Source: Flagellimonas sp. CMM7
GTDB taxonomy: Bacteria; Bacteroidota; Bacteroidia; Flavobacteriales; Flavobacteriaceae
Assembly: GCF_021390195.1 (NCBI RefSeq)
Contig: NZ_CP090003.1
Coordinates: forward strand, 856,001-920,000
DNA: 64,000 nt
Direction: 5' to 3'
The stretch's first letter is position 1. Every line of letters begins with the position of its first letter. Of the stretch, positions 1-7,833 are shown in pieces. The notes under the pieces were generated by a model. It searched no databases. It saw only the letters and a list, made by a program, of their open reading frames with translations, and was not told the origin of the DNA. The translations under genes were made by a program, and so were the position numbers.

Positions 1-79
1 TATTTTCTTTGATAGTGATTTTTTCACCTCCATGCTACACTATTAGGTAAAAACGGTGATGAAAAACCCATGAACATAT

Positions 80-748
80 TTAAGCTCTTAACTTTTGTAT
101 TGTTGTCAAAGTACTTTTAACCAACTGTTCAAGACCATTAAAATCGTTTTTCGCCAATATCTCTTTTGATATCAGTTTGGAACCCATTCCAACACAAGTT
201 ACACCAGCATCAAACCATGCTTTTAGATTACTCTCTTCCGTACTTACTCCTCCAGTGGGCATAACGCTTGTCCATGGCTGTGGCCCTTTTATTGCTTTTA
301 CAAAACCGGGGCCATAGGTAGAACCGGGGAACAGTTTAACAATTTCACAGCCCAACTCTTCTGCCCTATTGATCTCCGTCAACGAGCCACAACCTGGAGA
401 CCATAGTACTTTTCTTCTATTGCACACCATAGCAATATCTTCTCTTAGCGAAGGGGTGACTATAAAGTTCGCTCCCATCTGCATGTACATTGAAGCGGCG
501 GCCGCATCCGTAATCGAGCCCACCCCCATGATCATTCCCGGGAGTTCTTTTATCGCAAACTTGTTAAGCTCCGAGAACACCTCAAAGGCGAAATCCCCTC
601 TTGCAGTAAATTCCATCAATCTGGCCCCACCATCATAGCAGGCTTTCAAAACCTTCTTGCCTAATTCTACATCTGCATGATAAAACAAAGGGACCATGCC
701 CGTTTCTTGCATTACCTGTACTACTTCTATTCTTGAATATTGTGCCAT
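80..748 (-). CDS. kdgA: 2-keto-3-deoxy-6-phosphogluconate (KDPG) aldolase
   Basis: Class I aldolase expected to split KDPG into pyruvate and glyceraldehyde 3-phosphate, the last step of alginate monomer breakdown. The 222-residue protein has the usual family length. Visible motifs are Glu46 with Arg50 (MEFTAR), GVGSITD at 75-81, VTPS at 97-100, the Schiff-base lysine in VKLFP (Lys138) and MPTGGV at 163-168. The ATG lies 8 nt after the stop of kdgK, so the two are almost certainly co-transcribed. It is the last gene of the gntR-transporter-SDR-SDR-kdgK-kdgA run. Some family members also act on 4-hydroxy-2-oxoglutarate; the kdgK neighbour favours KDPG. Confidence 0.93.
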   Translation of the reverse strand: MAQYSRIEVVQVMQETGMVPLFYHADVELGKKVLKACYDGGARLMEFTARGDFAFEVFSELNKFAIKELPGMIMGVGSITDAAAASMYMQMGANFIVTPSLREDIAMVCNRRKVLWSPGCGSLTEINRAEELGCEIVKLFPGSTYGPGFVKAIKGPQPWTSVMPTGGVSTEESNLKAWFDAGVTCVGMGSKLISKEILAKNDFNGLEQLVKSTLTTIQKLRA

Positions 749-756
749 TGTCCTTT

Positions 757-1797
757 CTATCTTGCTACCCTTCCCGAGGCATCTCCACTCATCAACTTTT
801 CTACTTCCGCCACTGTTGCCAAATTAGCATCTCCTTTAATAGTGTGTTTTAAACAGGAGGCCGCTACAGCAAAATTTAAAGCATTTTGATCGTCCTCTGG
901 GTATTTCAACAATCCATATATCAATCCGCCCATAAACGAGTCTCCCCCTCCTACCCTGTCCACGATATGTGTGATCTGGTATTCCGGGGACTTGAACATC
1001 GTCTCTCCATCATAGAGTACTCCTGCCCATGTATTGTGCGAAGCTGATATGGAGCCTCTTAAGGTAGTTATTACTTTTTTGGCCCTAGGGAACTTTTCCA
1101 TCATCTGTGTGCAAACCGAAAGGAATGCTTCAGCCTTTACATGTTCTCCCTGAGTTGTGATGTCCAATCCTTCTGGCTTTATGCCAAAATGCTTTTCTGC
1201 ATCTTCCTCATTACCCAGAACGATATCACAATAGGAAGTAAGTTCGGTCATTATCGCTTCACGGTCTCCTCCATAGTTCCATAATTTGGCCCGGTAGTTC
1301 AGATCCGTGGAAATGGTCACACCTAGCTCACTGGCTGCTTGCACTGCCTCCAAACAAGCATCGGCAGCTCCCTGGGAGATTGCGGGCGTGATCCCAGTCC
1401 AATGGAACCATTCAACGCCTTCAAAGACACTGTCCCAATCTATCATCCCTTTTTCAATCTCCGCGATTGCTGAATGCGCTCTATCATAGACCACTTTGCT
1501 ACCTCGCGAAACGGCTCCGGTCTCAAGGAAATAAATTCCAAGCCTATCGCCACCGTAGACGATTTTATCTGTGCCCACTCCCCGCTTACGCATTTCCATC
1601 AATGCACATGCCCCAATGTCGTTTTTTGGCAAACGGGTAACAAAGTCAACCGGAACACCATAATTGGCCAGCGATACCGCCACATTGGACTCGCCTCCAC
1701 CATAGACAACATCAAAACTATTGGCTTGTGAAAACCTTAAAAATCCAGGAGGTGCTAAACGCAGCATTATCTCTCCGAAGGTCACTACTTTCTTCAT
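757..1797 (-). CDS. kdgK: 2-keto-3-deoxygluconate (KDG) kinase, PfkB family
   Basis: Ribokinase-type sugar kinase expected to phosphorylate KDG to KDPG in the cytoplasm. The 346 residues show both PfkB signatures: the glycine-rich sugar-binding segment GGGESNVAVSLANYG at 33-47, and DRVGGGDSFMGGLIYG at 280-295 with catalytic base Asp286. It sits just upstream of kdgA and 42 bp downstream of an SDR reductase gene on the same strand, which supports KDG rather than fructose or ribose as substrate. Nothing unusual in length or motifs. Confidence 0.92.
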   Translation of the reverse strand: MKKVVTFGEIMLRLAPPGFLRFSQANSFDVVYGGGESNVAVSLANYGVPVDFVTRLPKNDIGACALMEMRKRGVGTDKIVYGGDRLGIYFLETGAVSRGSKVVYDRAHSAIAEIEKGMIDWDSVFEGVEWFHWTGITPAISQGAADACLEAVQAASELGVTISTDLNYRAKLWNYGGDREAIMTELTSYCDIVLGNEEDAEKHFGIKPEGLDITTQGEHVKAEAFLSVCTQMMEKFPRAKKVITTLRGSISASHNTWAGVLYDGETMFKSPEYQITHIVDRVGGGDSFMGGLIYGLLKYPEDDQNALNFAVAASCLKHTIKGDANLATVAEVEKLMSGDASGRVAR

Positions 1798-1839
1798 CTA
1801 TCTAATATATTTATTTGATTGATATTATTGTTATAAAAC

Positions 1840-2601
1840 TTAACTAAAGGCTAGCCCGCCGTTAATATCAATATTATTCCCGGTTACAAATGATGCTTCA
1901 TCGGAAGCCAAGTATGCCACCAAATCGGCAATTTCGTCCGCATTCCCTTCTCTTCTTAAGGGTGTACTGCCAGCTACTTTAGTTCGTACTTCATTTTTGG
2001 TGAAATCATCATGGAACTTGGTTGCAATTAGACCAGGACAAAGCGCATTTACCCTTATCCCTTTTGGCCCAAGCTCTTTAGCCATGGCTCTGGTAAATGT
2101 ACTAACGGCTCCTTTTGAAGAAGCATACAAAGAAGAACCTCCACCTCCACCGTCTCTAGCGGCTTGTGAAGAAAGATTAATAATTGAAGCTCCTTTGCTC
2201 ATTAAAGGTTCAAATTCTTGCATGACAAAAACGGTAGATTTAAAATTAACGTTCATCACTAAATCATAAAATGATTCATCTAGCTCTTGAAGAGTTTTAC
2301 GTGCAAAAAGACCGCCAGCATTGTTAACCAAAATATCAATGTTATTACCAAAGGTTTGAATGGTTTTTGCTTTTAAATTCTTGATATCTTCAATATTTGA
2401 GACATCTGCTTTAACTGCAATCGCTTGTCCACCAAAAGACTGAATCTTCTCTACTGTTTCCAATGCACCAGCCTCAGAATTAAAATAATTGACCACAACT
2501 TTAGCCCCTTTTTTGGCCAGTTTAATAGATATTGCTCTGCCAATGTCTCTAGAGCCACCAGTAACTACCGCTATCTTCCCTTTAAGTTTATCCATTGTCA
2601 T
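1840..2601 (-). CDS. SDR-family oxidoreductase, candidate DEH reductase (copy 1)
   Basis: Classical short-chain dehydrogenase/reductase of 253 residues. Seen are the cofactor motif TGGSRDIG (14-21), NNAG (93-96), a Ser at 144/145 and the catalytic pair Tyr159/Lys163 in YASSK. There is no acidic residue straight after the second beta strand (VVVNYFNSE), which would fit NADPH at least as well as NADH. In flavobacterial alginate loci such enzymes reduce DEH to KDG, and the position between the transporter and kdgK fits that. A glycine run (151-155) precedes the active-site Tyr. Start is ATG at 2601, with a second in-frame ATG two codons later. Which of the two adjacent SDRs acts on DEH cannot be told from sequence. 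Confidence 0.8.
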   Translation of the reverse strand: MTMDKLKGKIAVVTGGSRDIGRAISIKLAKKGAKVVVNYFNSEAGALETVEKIQSFGGQAIAVKADVSNIEDIKNLKAKTIQTFGNNIDILVNNAGGLFARKTLQELDESFYDLVMNVNFKSTVFVMQEFEPLMSKGASIINLSSQAARDGGGGGSSLYASSKGAVSTFTRAMAKELGPKGIRVNALCPGLIATKFHDDFTKNEVRTKVAGSTPLRREGNADEIADLVAYLASDEASFVTGNNIDINGGLAFS

Positions 2602-2614
2602 ACTTTCTAAAATA

Positions 2615-3379
2615 TTAAATTCCTAAAGCCTGTCCACCACCAATTTGGATTGTTTCTGCTGTTATGAAAGAGGCATCCTCACTTGCTAAGAAAGAAATAA
2701 CACCCGCTACATCTTCTGGTTGCCCTAATCTTCCAAGCATAATATTGTTTGCCCATGATGCAAAAACTTCCGGTTTTGTTGCTTTAATTTGAGCATGGAA
2801 TGGGGTATCAATAGTTCCTGGTGATACGGCGTTTGCCCTAATCCCATATTCGGCCAAATCTTTTGCCAATGCTCTGGTTATTGCATGAACACCAGCTTTA
2901 GATGTTCCATAAATTCCGGCTCCAGGACCACCGGCAGTCCATCCTGCATTTGACGTATAGTTAATTATTGAAGGGTGCTCCCCTTTTTTTAGGAAGGGGA
3001 TTGCAGCTCTTGAGGCAAAAAACACTGAATCAAGATTAAGTGCCATTACAAATCTGTAGAAATCCGTTGTCATTTCTTCAAATCTAGACCTTCCGCCTAA
3101 TCCGCCAGCATTGTTAACCAACACATCTATTTTACCATATTTTTCACCAATTTTTGTGATGTTGGCCGTTACAGCTTCTTCGCTGGTGACATCAAAACCA
3201 CAGTACTCTGCTTTTATTCCTTCTGCTGTAAGTTCTTTCACCCTTTCTGCTCCTGCGTCATCTTCGATACCGTTTAAAACTACGGTATATCCATCTTTAC
3301 CTAATCTTTTTGCAACTTCGAAACCTATACCTCCTGTAGCCCCTGTAACAACGGCTATTTTCCCTTCGATTTTACTCAT
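2615..3379 (-). CDS. SDR-family oxidoreductase, candidate DEH reductase (copy 2)
   Basis: Second classical SDR, 254 residues, with TGATGGIG (12-19), NNAG (89-92), Ser143, and Tyr157/Lys161. It ends 13 bp before copy 1 starts, so the pair share a transcript. The two proteins share the fold and motifs but differ over most of their length, so this is an old duplication or a recruited relative, not a recent tandem copy. After the second beta strand it reads VVLNGIEDD, acidic three residues on. Likely a uronate-pathway reductase (DEH to KDG) or a dehydrogenase for another keto-acid of the same route. Confidence 0.8.
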   Translation of the reverse strand: MSKIEGKIAVVTGATGGIGFEVAKRLGKDGYTVVLNGIEDDAGAERVKELTAEGIKAEYCGFDVTSEEAVTANITKIGEKYGKIDVLVNNAGGLGGRSRFEEMTTDFYRFVMALNLDSVFFASRAAIPFLKKGEHPSIINYTSNAGWTAGGPGAGIYGTSKAGVHAITRALAKDLAEYGIRANAVSPGTIDTPFHAQIKATKPEVFASWANNIMLGRLGQPEDVAGVISFLASEDASFITAETIQIGGGQALGI

Positions 3380-3419
3380 TATTTTATTTTTAATTCTAAA
3401 ATTATTCTTGTTTTCTTTA

Positions 3420-4703
3420 TTACAACTCTATTGTTTTCCTTACTGGTTCTATATGCTTGATCAAACCGAAAATTGCAACCACTCCAAGTACAACCGAAAC
3501 GCAAATAGCAATAAATGCTGGCGTATACGATTGGGTTGTTATTTGGCCAACAAACCAATTCATGATCATAGGTGAAACGGCTGCGATAGTGCCTGCAAGT
3601 CCTGCCAAGGTTCCAACTGAAGGCCCTCTAAACAAATCGCTTGAAATGGTTTGGATATTTCCAATTGCAAATTGAAACCCAAAAAGGGCCAATCCAGCAA
3701 AATAAATGAAGGTCATAAAATTGTTTTCCTTTACCAGTGTTATAATACAGACAAAGGCCATTAATATGAGTGCTCCCCCTAGTGTTATTGTTATTTTTCT
3801 TGCAGCATCTACCGAAAGTTTTTTCATTAACTCTTTGGTAAACATACCGCCAAGAATACTACCTACAGCAGCCATCAGATAAGATATCCACATGGTTGCC
3901 GCGATTTCTTCAATACTTAATCCGAATTTATCATTTAAGTAAATTGGCATCCACCCGGCAAAAAACCACCAGATGGGCTCAATAAAAAATCTACATAATA
4001 ACACTCCCCAGGATTGCTTATAGCTTAATATTTTAACGACACTAAGACTTTTTACTTTGGCAACATCCTCTTTACCCTTATCTATTCTACTATCAAGAAT
4101 TAAGTTTCTTTCTTTTTCTGTTACCCAAGGATGTTTTTCAGGGGTTGACTTATTTAAAAACAACCATGGTATTACCCACAAGATACCCACCGCTCCTAAA
4201 ATGATATAGGTAGTTTGCCAACCAAACTTGGTGTATAAGAATACTATAATAAAAGGTGCAATAACGTTTCCTATTGACGCTCCTGAATTAAAAATACCTT
4301 GTGCTATTGCTCGTTCTTTAACCGGAAACCATTCTCCATTGCTTTTAACAGCACCTGGCCAATTTCCCGCTTCTCCAAGTCCTAATAGTCCTCTAAAAAT
4401 GGAAAGTGTAACAATACCCCTTGCAAAAGCATGAAACGCTGAAGCAATTGACCAAACAATAATGGAAACCGTAAATCCCAAACGTGTTCCAATGGTGTCA
4501 TATAACTTTCCGGATGCAAATTTTCCAATGGCATAACACGCCATAAAAACATTTAACATTACGGCATAGTCAGACTTATCCATTCCTAAGTCTTCACCCA
4601 TTTGAGGCCAGAGTAAGGCGAACGCCGTTCTATCAATATAATTGATAACAGTAGCTATAAATATTAAGCCTATTATCCACCATCTTAAGCCTTTAACTTT
4701 CAT
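3420..4703 (-). CDS. MFS transporter, anion:cation symporter (hexuronate) type
   Basis: Twelve-helix inner-membrane carrier, probably importing unsaturated uronate monomer or small oligomers into the cytoplasm. Family marks are NYIDRT in the first helix, the motif-A-like GKLYDTIGTRLGF between helices 2 and 3, and GEAGNWPGAVKSNGEWFP around helix 4, typical of the ExuT/phthalate-permease branch. I place the start at ATG 4703 (427 residues). The longer frame opens with TTG at 4745 and would add 14 residues of non-family sequence. It lies between gntR and the SDR pair. Substrate is inferred from context. Confidence 0.85.
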   Translation of the reverse strand: MKVKGLRWWIIGLIFIATVINYIDRTAFALLWPQMGEDLGMDKSDYAVMLNVFMACYAIGKFASGKLYDTIGTRLGFTVSIIVWSIASAFHAFARGIVTLSIFRGLLGLGEAGNWPGAVKSNGEWFPVKERAIAQGIFNSGASIGNVIAPFIIVFLYTKFGWQTTYIILGAVGILWVIPWLFLNKSTPEKHPWVTEKERNLILDSRIDKGKEDVAKVKSLSVVKILSYKQSWGVLLCRFFIEPIWWFFAGWMPIYLNDKFGLSIEEIAATMWISYLMAAVGSILGGMFTKELMKKLSVDAARKITITLGGALILMAFVCIITLVKENNFMTFIYFAGLALFGFQFAIGNIQTISSDLFRGPSVGTLAGLAGTIAAVSPMIMNWFVGQITTQSYTPAFIAICVSVVLGVVAIFGLIKHIEPVRKTIEL

Positions 4704-4804
4704 ATTAGCTGGTTTTATAGTCAACGGGATGGTATAACCATGCAATCAGGAAAACACAGGTGATTTCCATATTAAATAGTCTCACAACATAAAACTTATA
4801 AAAA

Positions 4805-4880
4805 CTAAAACCTGATGGATATGGTAAGCCGCATATTGGCAGGATCCATGATGTTCTTGTTAAGTTTTACTTCCCTCCTT
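4805..4880 (-). pseudogene. possible remnant of an outer-membrane receptor C-terminus
   Basis: In the 227-bp gap between gntR and the transporter, one minus-strand frame reads about 24 codons and ends NIMDPANMRLTISIRF-stop (4805-4852). The alternating hydrophobic pattern with a final Phe is that of the last beta strand of TonB-dependent/SusC-like barrels. There is no start, no room for the rest of a barrel, and a TAA just upstream in frame. Directly upstream lies a 19-nt segment almost identical to part of the susC leader. I read it as a scar of a lost susC-like gene, but a chance frame is possible. Confidence 0.35.
4860..4878 (-). repeat. copy 1 of a 19-nt motif shared with the susC leader
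   Basis: Minus strand reads GGAGGGAAGTAAAACTTAA. The susC leader (14558-14576, minus strand) carries the same 19 nt with one change. About 25 nt further upstream both loci also have TGCACGC. The similarity suggests common descent of the two leader regions or a conserved RNA element. Confidence 0.55.
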
Positions 4881-4930
4881 TTTTAATGATTGAAGACAAA
4901 AGCGTGCAATTTCGTCCTCCATCTTATTTC

Positions 4931-5638
4931 TTAATCTTTTGTATTATAACAGTATTGGTATAAAATTTTGAAGTGAACCTTCATTTTTTCTTTTGCCACC
5001 TTAGGATCTTGATTTTTTATTGCTTGATAAATATCCTCATGCTCCTGAATGCCTAAAAAAGATTGGTTATTATCACACACATGATACTTTTCAAAATTGG
5101 TGATAATCTCTGGAGTAATAATCAACATAAAAGTATTCATAGTGCTGTTCTTACTGGCGTTGGCAATGGCCAAATGAAACAACAAATCTTCCTCCACCGC
5201 ATCTTTCCCATCCAATACTTTTTGTCTGTAAGCATCTAACGCCTGGCGCATTTTTTCCAAGTCTTCCTCTGTTCTTCTTAGGGCAGCCAATCTTACCGTT
5301 TTTAACTCCAGTAAAATTCGTGTCTCGACAAGTGATTTAAAATCTGGATCCTCTAGCCTTAATATATCATCCAACATTCCACTCATGGCCACTCTTCCAA
5401 TATTGGCGATAAAAGTACCGCTCTGTGGTCTTGATTTTAGAATGCCAAAAAACTCCAATTTTTGAATAGCTTCTCTAACATTACTTCTGCTAACCTCGAA
5501 CTTTTCGGACAACATCCTTTCGGATGGTAATTTGTCCCCCGGTTCTAAGTTTTTATAATTTATTAAATCCCTCAGTTTAGAAATAATACGTTTCTGTACT
5601 TCTTGATTTTCATTCTTTGTAAGTATCTCAACTCTCAT
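4931..5638 (-). CDS. GntR-family regulator, FadR subfamily; likely repressor of the alginate regulon
   Basis: DNA-binding regulator of 235 residues: an N-terminal winged helix-turn-helix (about 13-80, with LPSERMLSEKFEVSRSNVREAI) followed by an all-helical FCD ligand domain (about 95-220). FadR-type relatives such as UxuR and ExuR control uronate genes. The site 20 bp upstream of its own ATG (5658-5689) matches the sites before susC and in the lyase/TIM-barrel intergenic region, so self-regulation plus control of the whole locus is likely. The effector is probably a pathway keto-acid such as KDG or KDPG, but this is inference. It begins the operon that continues into the transporter, SDRs, kdgK and kdgA. 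Confidence 0.9.
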   Translation of the reverse strand: MRVEILTKNENQEVQKRIISKLRDLINYKNLEPGDKLPSERMLSEKFEVSRSNVREAIQKLEFFGILKSRPQSGTFIANIGRVAMSGMLDDILRLEDPDFKSLVETRILLELKTVRLAALRRTEEDLEKMRQALDAYRQKVLDGKDAVEEDLLFHLAIANASKNSTMNTFMLIITPEIITNFEKYHVCDNNQSFLGIQEHEDIYQAIKNQDPKVAKEKMKVHFKILYQYCYNTKD

Positions 5639-5657
5639 ACTATTTTATACAATCTAA

Positions 5658-5689
5658 AATTGGTTAACCAGATTGGTTTGTTAAATTTA
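5658..5689. promoter_or_regulatory. putative GntR operator 1 with -7 element (gntR promoter)
   Basis: Minus strand begins TAAATTTA (7 of 8 to the TAnnTTTG -7 box) and continues into AACCAATCTGGTTAACCA. TGGTTAACCA is a perfect palindrome. The left half-site is degenerate here compared with the other two copies. The ATG of gntR is 20 nt downstream. No matching -33 TTTG was seen at 19 nt, so the promoter itself is weaker evidence than the operator. Confidence 0.75.
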
Positions 5690-5756
5690 AGCAAATTACT
5701 TTAACCTGTAACGCATTATTTTCATTCTTACTCACTTTAATTTCAAAGTCTGGATA

Positions 5757-5793
5757 AAAAACTATTGGCCAAAAATTTTAGCCAATAGTTTTT
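5757..5793 (-). terminator. terminator after the susCD/lyase operon
   Basis: A 13-bp perfect stem, AAAAACTATTGGC / GCCAATAGTTTTT, with an 11-nt loop. It ends in a T run on either strand, so it can work in both directions. It lies 34 bp after the last gene of the operon (stop at 5827), before the gntR promoter. Confidence 0.85.
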
Positions 5794-5826
5794 GGTATTC
5801 AACTAAACTAACTCAAAAAAATACTC

Positions 5827-6744
5827 TCAATGTTCAACCTCTAAATCATAATATTTTACTCTGGCGTATGAACCTTCATCAGACGTTTGCAAATAATTCC
5901 CTGCCTTAAAATAGTTCTCAAAAACACCCCATTTTTTTATATCATCACTGTCATATACAACAGACTCCGTATCATTTAAAATCACCTCCATTCTTCCGTC
6001 AGAAACCAAGACCTCTAATGAAAACTTATTGAACCCAACCTCCTCAGTAAAATTAAAGCCTTCATCATCCGTCCATGCATCCGTATGCAAAATTTCAGTA
6101 TCTGAAACATCTGGGTTTTTTAAAACTTTAGTCTTTACTCTTACTACACCATTTTGCCAATAAATCTTAAGCATTGGTGGCGCATTATTGTCTTTTTGGC
6201 CAATTAAATCTCTTTGTTCATTTGTTAAACGGCCATGAATCTGCATGATGATGGTTCTATGGTATTTGTTGTCCGAATCTTTAGAAATATCATCCATTGC
6301 TAATGTGCCTTTAAGCCTCCCTCCTTGGGAAAACGTCCAATTAACCGAATTACTGCCAGGTTCCATTTGTTCCCTAAGTTCTGTTCTTGATCTAGAGGAA
6401 TTTGCAGTAGTGGCTCCGGGATAAGTGTAAAAAACCAAAGCACCTTCGATAGAGTCATTATACATGAACGGTTTTAGCTTTTCATCGGTAGCGTATTCCA
6501 ATATTTCCGGAGGCTCCACTTCATCAGGGCGTCCTATTGGCAACGTTACTTTCCAATTGCTCAAATCAATTTCCGGTAGGATAAAAGAAGTTTCTTCTGG
6601 CTCTGGCTCTGGCATATCTACTACATCGGTTATAGGCTCCTCAATAGATACTTCATCCTCTTTTTCTTCAGCAACTGAATTGTTATCCTCACATGAGCCA
6701 AGAATTAGCAAAAGACAAATAAGACTGGGTAGATTTTTAAACAT
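5827..6744 (-). CDS. PL7 alginate lyase, surface or periplasmic lipoprotein
   Basis: Endo-type alginate lyase with a beta-jelly-roll fold, cleaving alginate by beta-elimination. A lipoprotein signal ends at Cys18 (lipobox LGSC). Residues 19-55 are an acidic linker rich in Glu, Asp and Pro. The catalytic domain (about 56-305) has all three PL7 motifs: RTELRE at 120-125, QIHG at 168-171 and YFKAGNYLQ at 278-286, supplying the Arg, Gln/His and Tyr of the active site. It is closely related to the next gene upstream, which has a cleavable signal and a basic linker instead. Last gene of the susC operon. Confidence 0.92.
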   Translation of the reverse strand: MFKNLPSLICLLLILGSCEDNNSVAEEKEDEVSIEEPITDVVDMPEPEPEETSFILPEIDLSNWKVTLPIGRPDEVEPPEILEYATDEKLKPFMYNDSIEGALVFYTYPGATTANSSRSRTELREQMEPGSNSVNWTFSQGGRLKGTLAMDDISKDSDNKYHRTIIMQIHGRLTNEQRDLIGQKDNNAPPMLKIYWQNGVVRVKTKVLKNPDVSDTEILHTDAWTDDEGFNFTEEVGFNKFSLEVLVSDGRMEVILNDTESVVYDSDDIKKWGVFENYFKAGNYLQTSDEGSYARVKYYDLEVEH

Positions 6745-6794
6745 TGGGTAATTGGATTAAAACAATTATTTTTTTATTTGTGGTTTTGAAACGG

Positions 6795-7706
6795 TTAATG
6801 TTCAACGGATAACTCGTAGACTTTCACGTTCGCAAATGCTCCTTCATCTCTGGTTTGAAAGTAATTTCCAATCTTAAAATAGTTTTCAAATACTCCCCAT
6901 CGTTTTATACTGGCATTATCGTAAACAAAAAACTCATTTTTATTTAAGGAAACTACCATTTTACCATCACTGACCTTAACTTCAATTGTAAATTTTCGAA
7001 AACCGACTTCTTGTTCAAAATTTTTGCCTTTATCATCGGTCCACGCTTCTTTGTACAAAATTGCTTTTTGGTCCACCCCTGCATATTTTAAAACCTTGGT
7101 TTTCACTCGGATTTTACCATTTTGCCAATAAATCTTTAAAATAGGTGGAGCATTATTATCTTTCTGTCCAATCAATTCTCGTTGTTCATTTGTCAAACGA
7201 CCATGTATTTGAGCAATGATTACATTGTGATACTTTCCATCATCCGTTCTTGAAACATCGCCCATAGCCATTTTAGCTTTCAATGTACCGCCTTGTGCAA
7301 ATGTCCAATTGACATTATTATTCCCGGGTTCCATCTGTTCCCTAAGTTCTGATCGCGAATATTTTGTATTGGCCGTAGTGGCATTAGTTGGATACGCATG
7401 AAAAACCAATGCGCCAGACACTGAATCATTGTACATAAAAGGTGCTAAAACCTCATTATTTGCGTAGTCCAATATCTCAGGTGGTGAAACACTAATTGCA
7501 CCTCCTTTTCCTTCACCCTCGGGTATAGTAACCTTCCAATGGCTTAAATCTATATTTGGTAGTTTTACCTTTTTCTTCTTTTTATTTCGTTTTTCAATTT
7601 TGCTATCCGATTCTGTACCACTACTTTTCTTGTTTTGAGAAGTAGCACCAACAGCTAGAAATATCATTAAAAAAATTGTTAGAGATTTCTTTCGGAAAAT
7701 GTTCAT
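6795..7706 (-). CDS. PL7 alginate lyase, exported
   Basis: Second single-domain PL7 lyase, 303 residues. The N-terminus has a basic stretch and a hydrophobic core ending near ATSQ (about 21-24) with no lipobox Cys, so a signal peptidase I substrate is expected. A Lys/Arg-rich linker (35-48) precedes the catalytic domain with RSELRE (118-123), QIHG (166-169) and YFKIGNYFQ (276-284). Apart from signal and linker it aligns end to end with the downstream lyase, so the pair arose by tandem duplication and then took on different localization signals. Confidence 0.92.
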   Translation of the reverse strand: MNIFRKKSLTIFLMIFLAVGATSQNKKSSGTESDSKIEKRNKKKKKVKLPNIDLSHWKVTIPEGEGKGGAISVSPPEILDYANNEVLAPFMYNDSVSGALVFHAYPTNATTANTKYSRSELREQMEPGNNNVNWTFAQGGTLKAKMAMGDVSRTDDGKYHNVIIAQIHGRLTNEQRELIGQKDNNAPPILKIYWQNGKIRVKTKVLKYAGVDQKAILYKEAWTDDKGKNFEQEVGFRKFTIEVKVSDGKMVVSLNKNEFFVYDNASIKRWGVFENYFKIGNYFQTRDEGAFANVKVYELSVEH

Positions 7707-7772
7707 TTTATCAATTCTTATTAGGTGTAATCGTTACTATATCTATTTTTATTTATTCAGCTCTTGCGTTAT

Positions 7773-7810
7773 AATACCACCCAGACCCAATTTATAATCT
7801 GGGTGGTATT
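7773..7810 (-). promoter_or_regulatory. strong intercistronic hairpin without U tract
   Basis: A perfect 13-bp inverted repeat (AATACCACCCAGA / TCTGGGTGGTATT) with a 12-nt loop lies between the PKD-lipoprotein gene and the first PL7 gene. On the transcribed strand the bases after it are mixed (ATAACGCAAG), so it is not a standard intrinsic terminator. More likely it protects the upstream susCD message or sets the expression ratio. Confidence 0.7.
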
Positions 7811-7833
7811 TAATCTAAAACAATGGATTCTAA

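Noticed and set aside
1..79. Possible gene fragment or terminator after kdgA
   Set aside because: Only a weak ATAGTG/CACTAT repeat with a long loop and no T run; nothing that can be supported.
3420..4745. Longer transporter start at 4745
   Set aside because: The first codon is TTG and the extra 14 residues do not look like the family; ATG at 4703 is preceded by an A-rich leader.
4860..4922. 20-codon minus-strand ORF just after gntR
   Set aside because: Too short, no family resemblance, and it runs across the shared leader-like motif. I treat it as chance open frame.
5827..7706. The two PL7 genes as an assembly duplication
   Set aside because: They are diverged along the whole length and have different signals and linkers, so they are true paralogues.
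7773..7810. Hairpin as an intrinsic terminator ending the susCD transcript
   Set aside because: No T run follows on the transcribed strand, and the lyases downstream have no visible promoter of their own.
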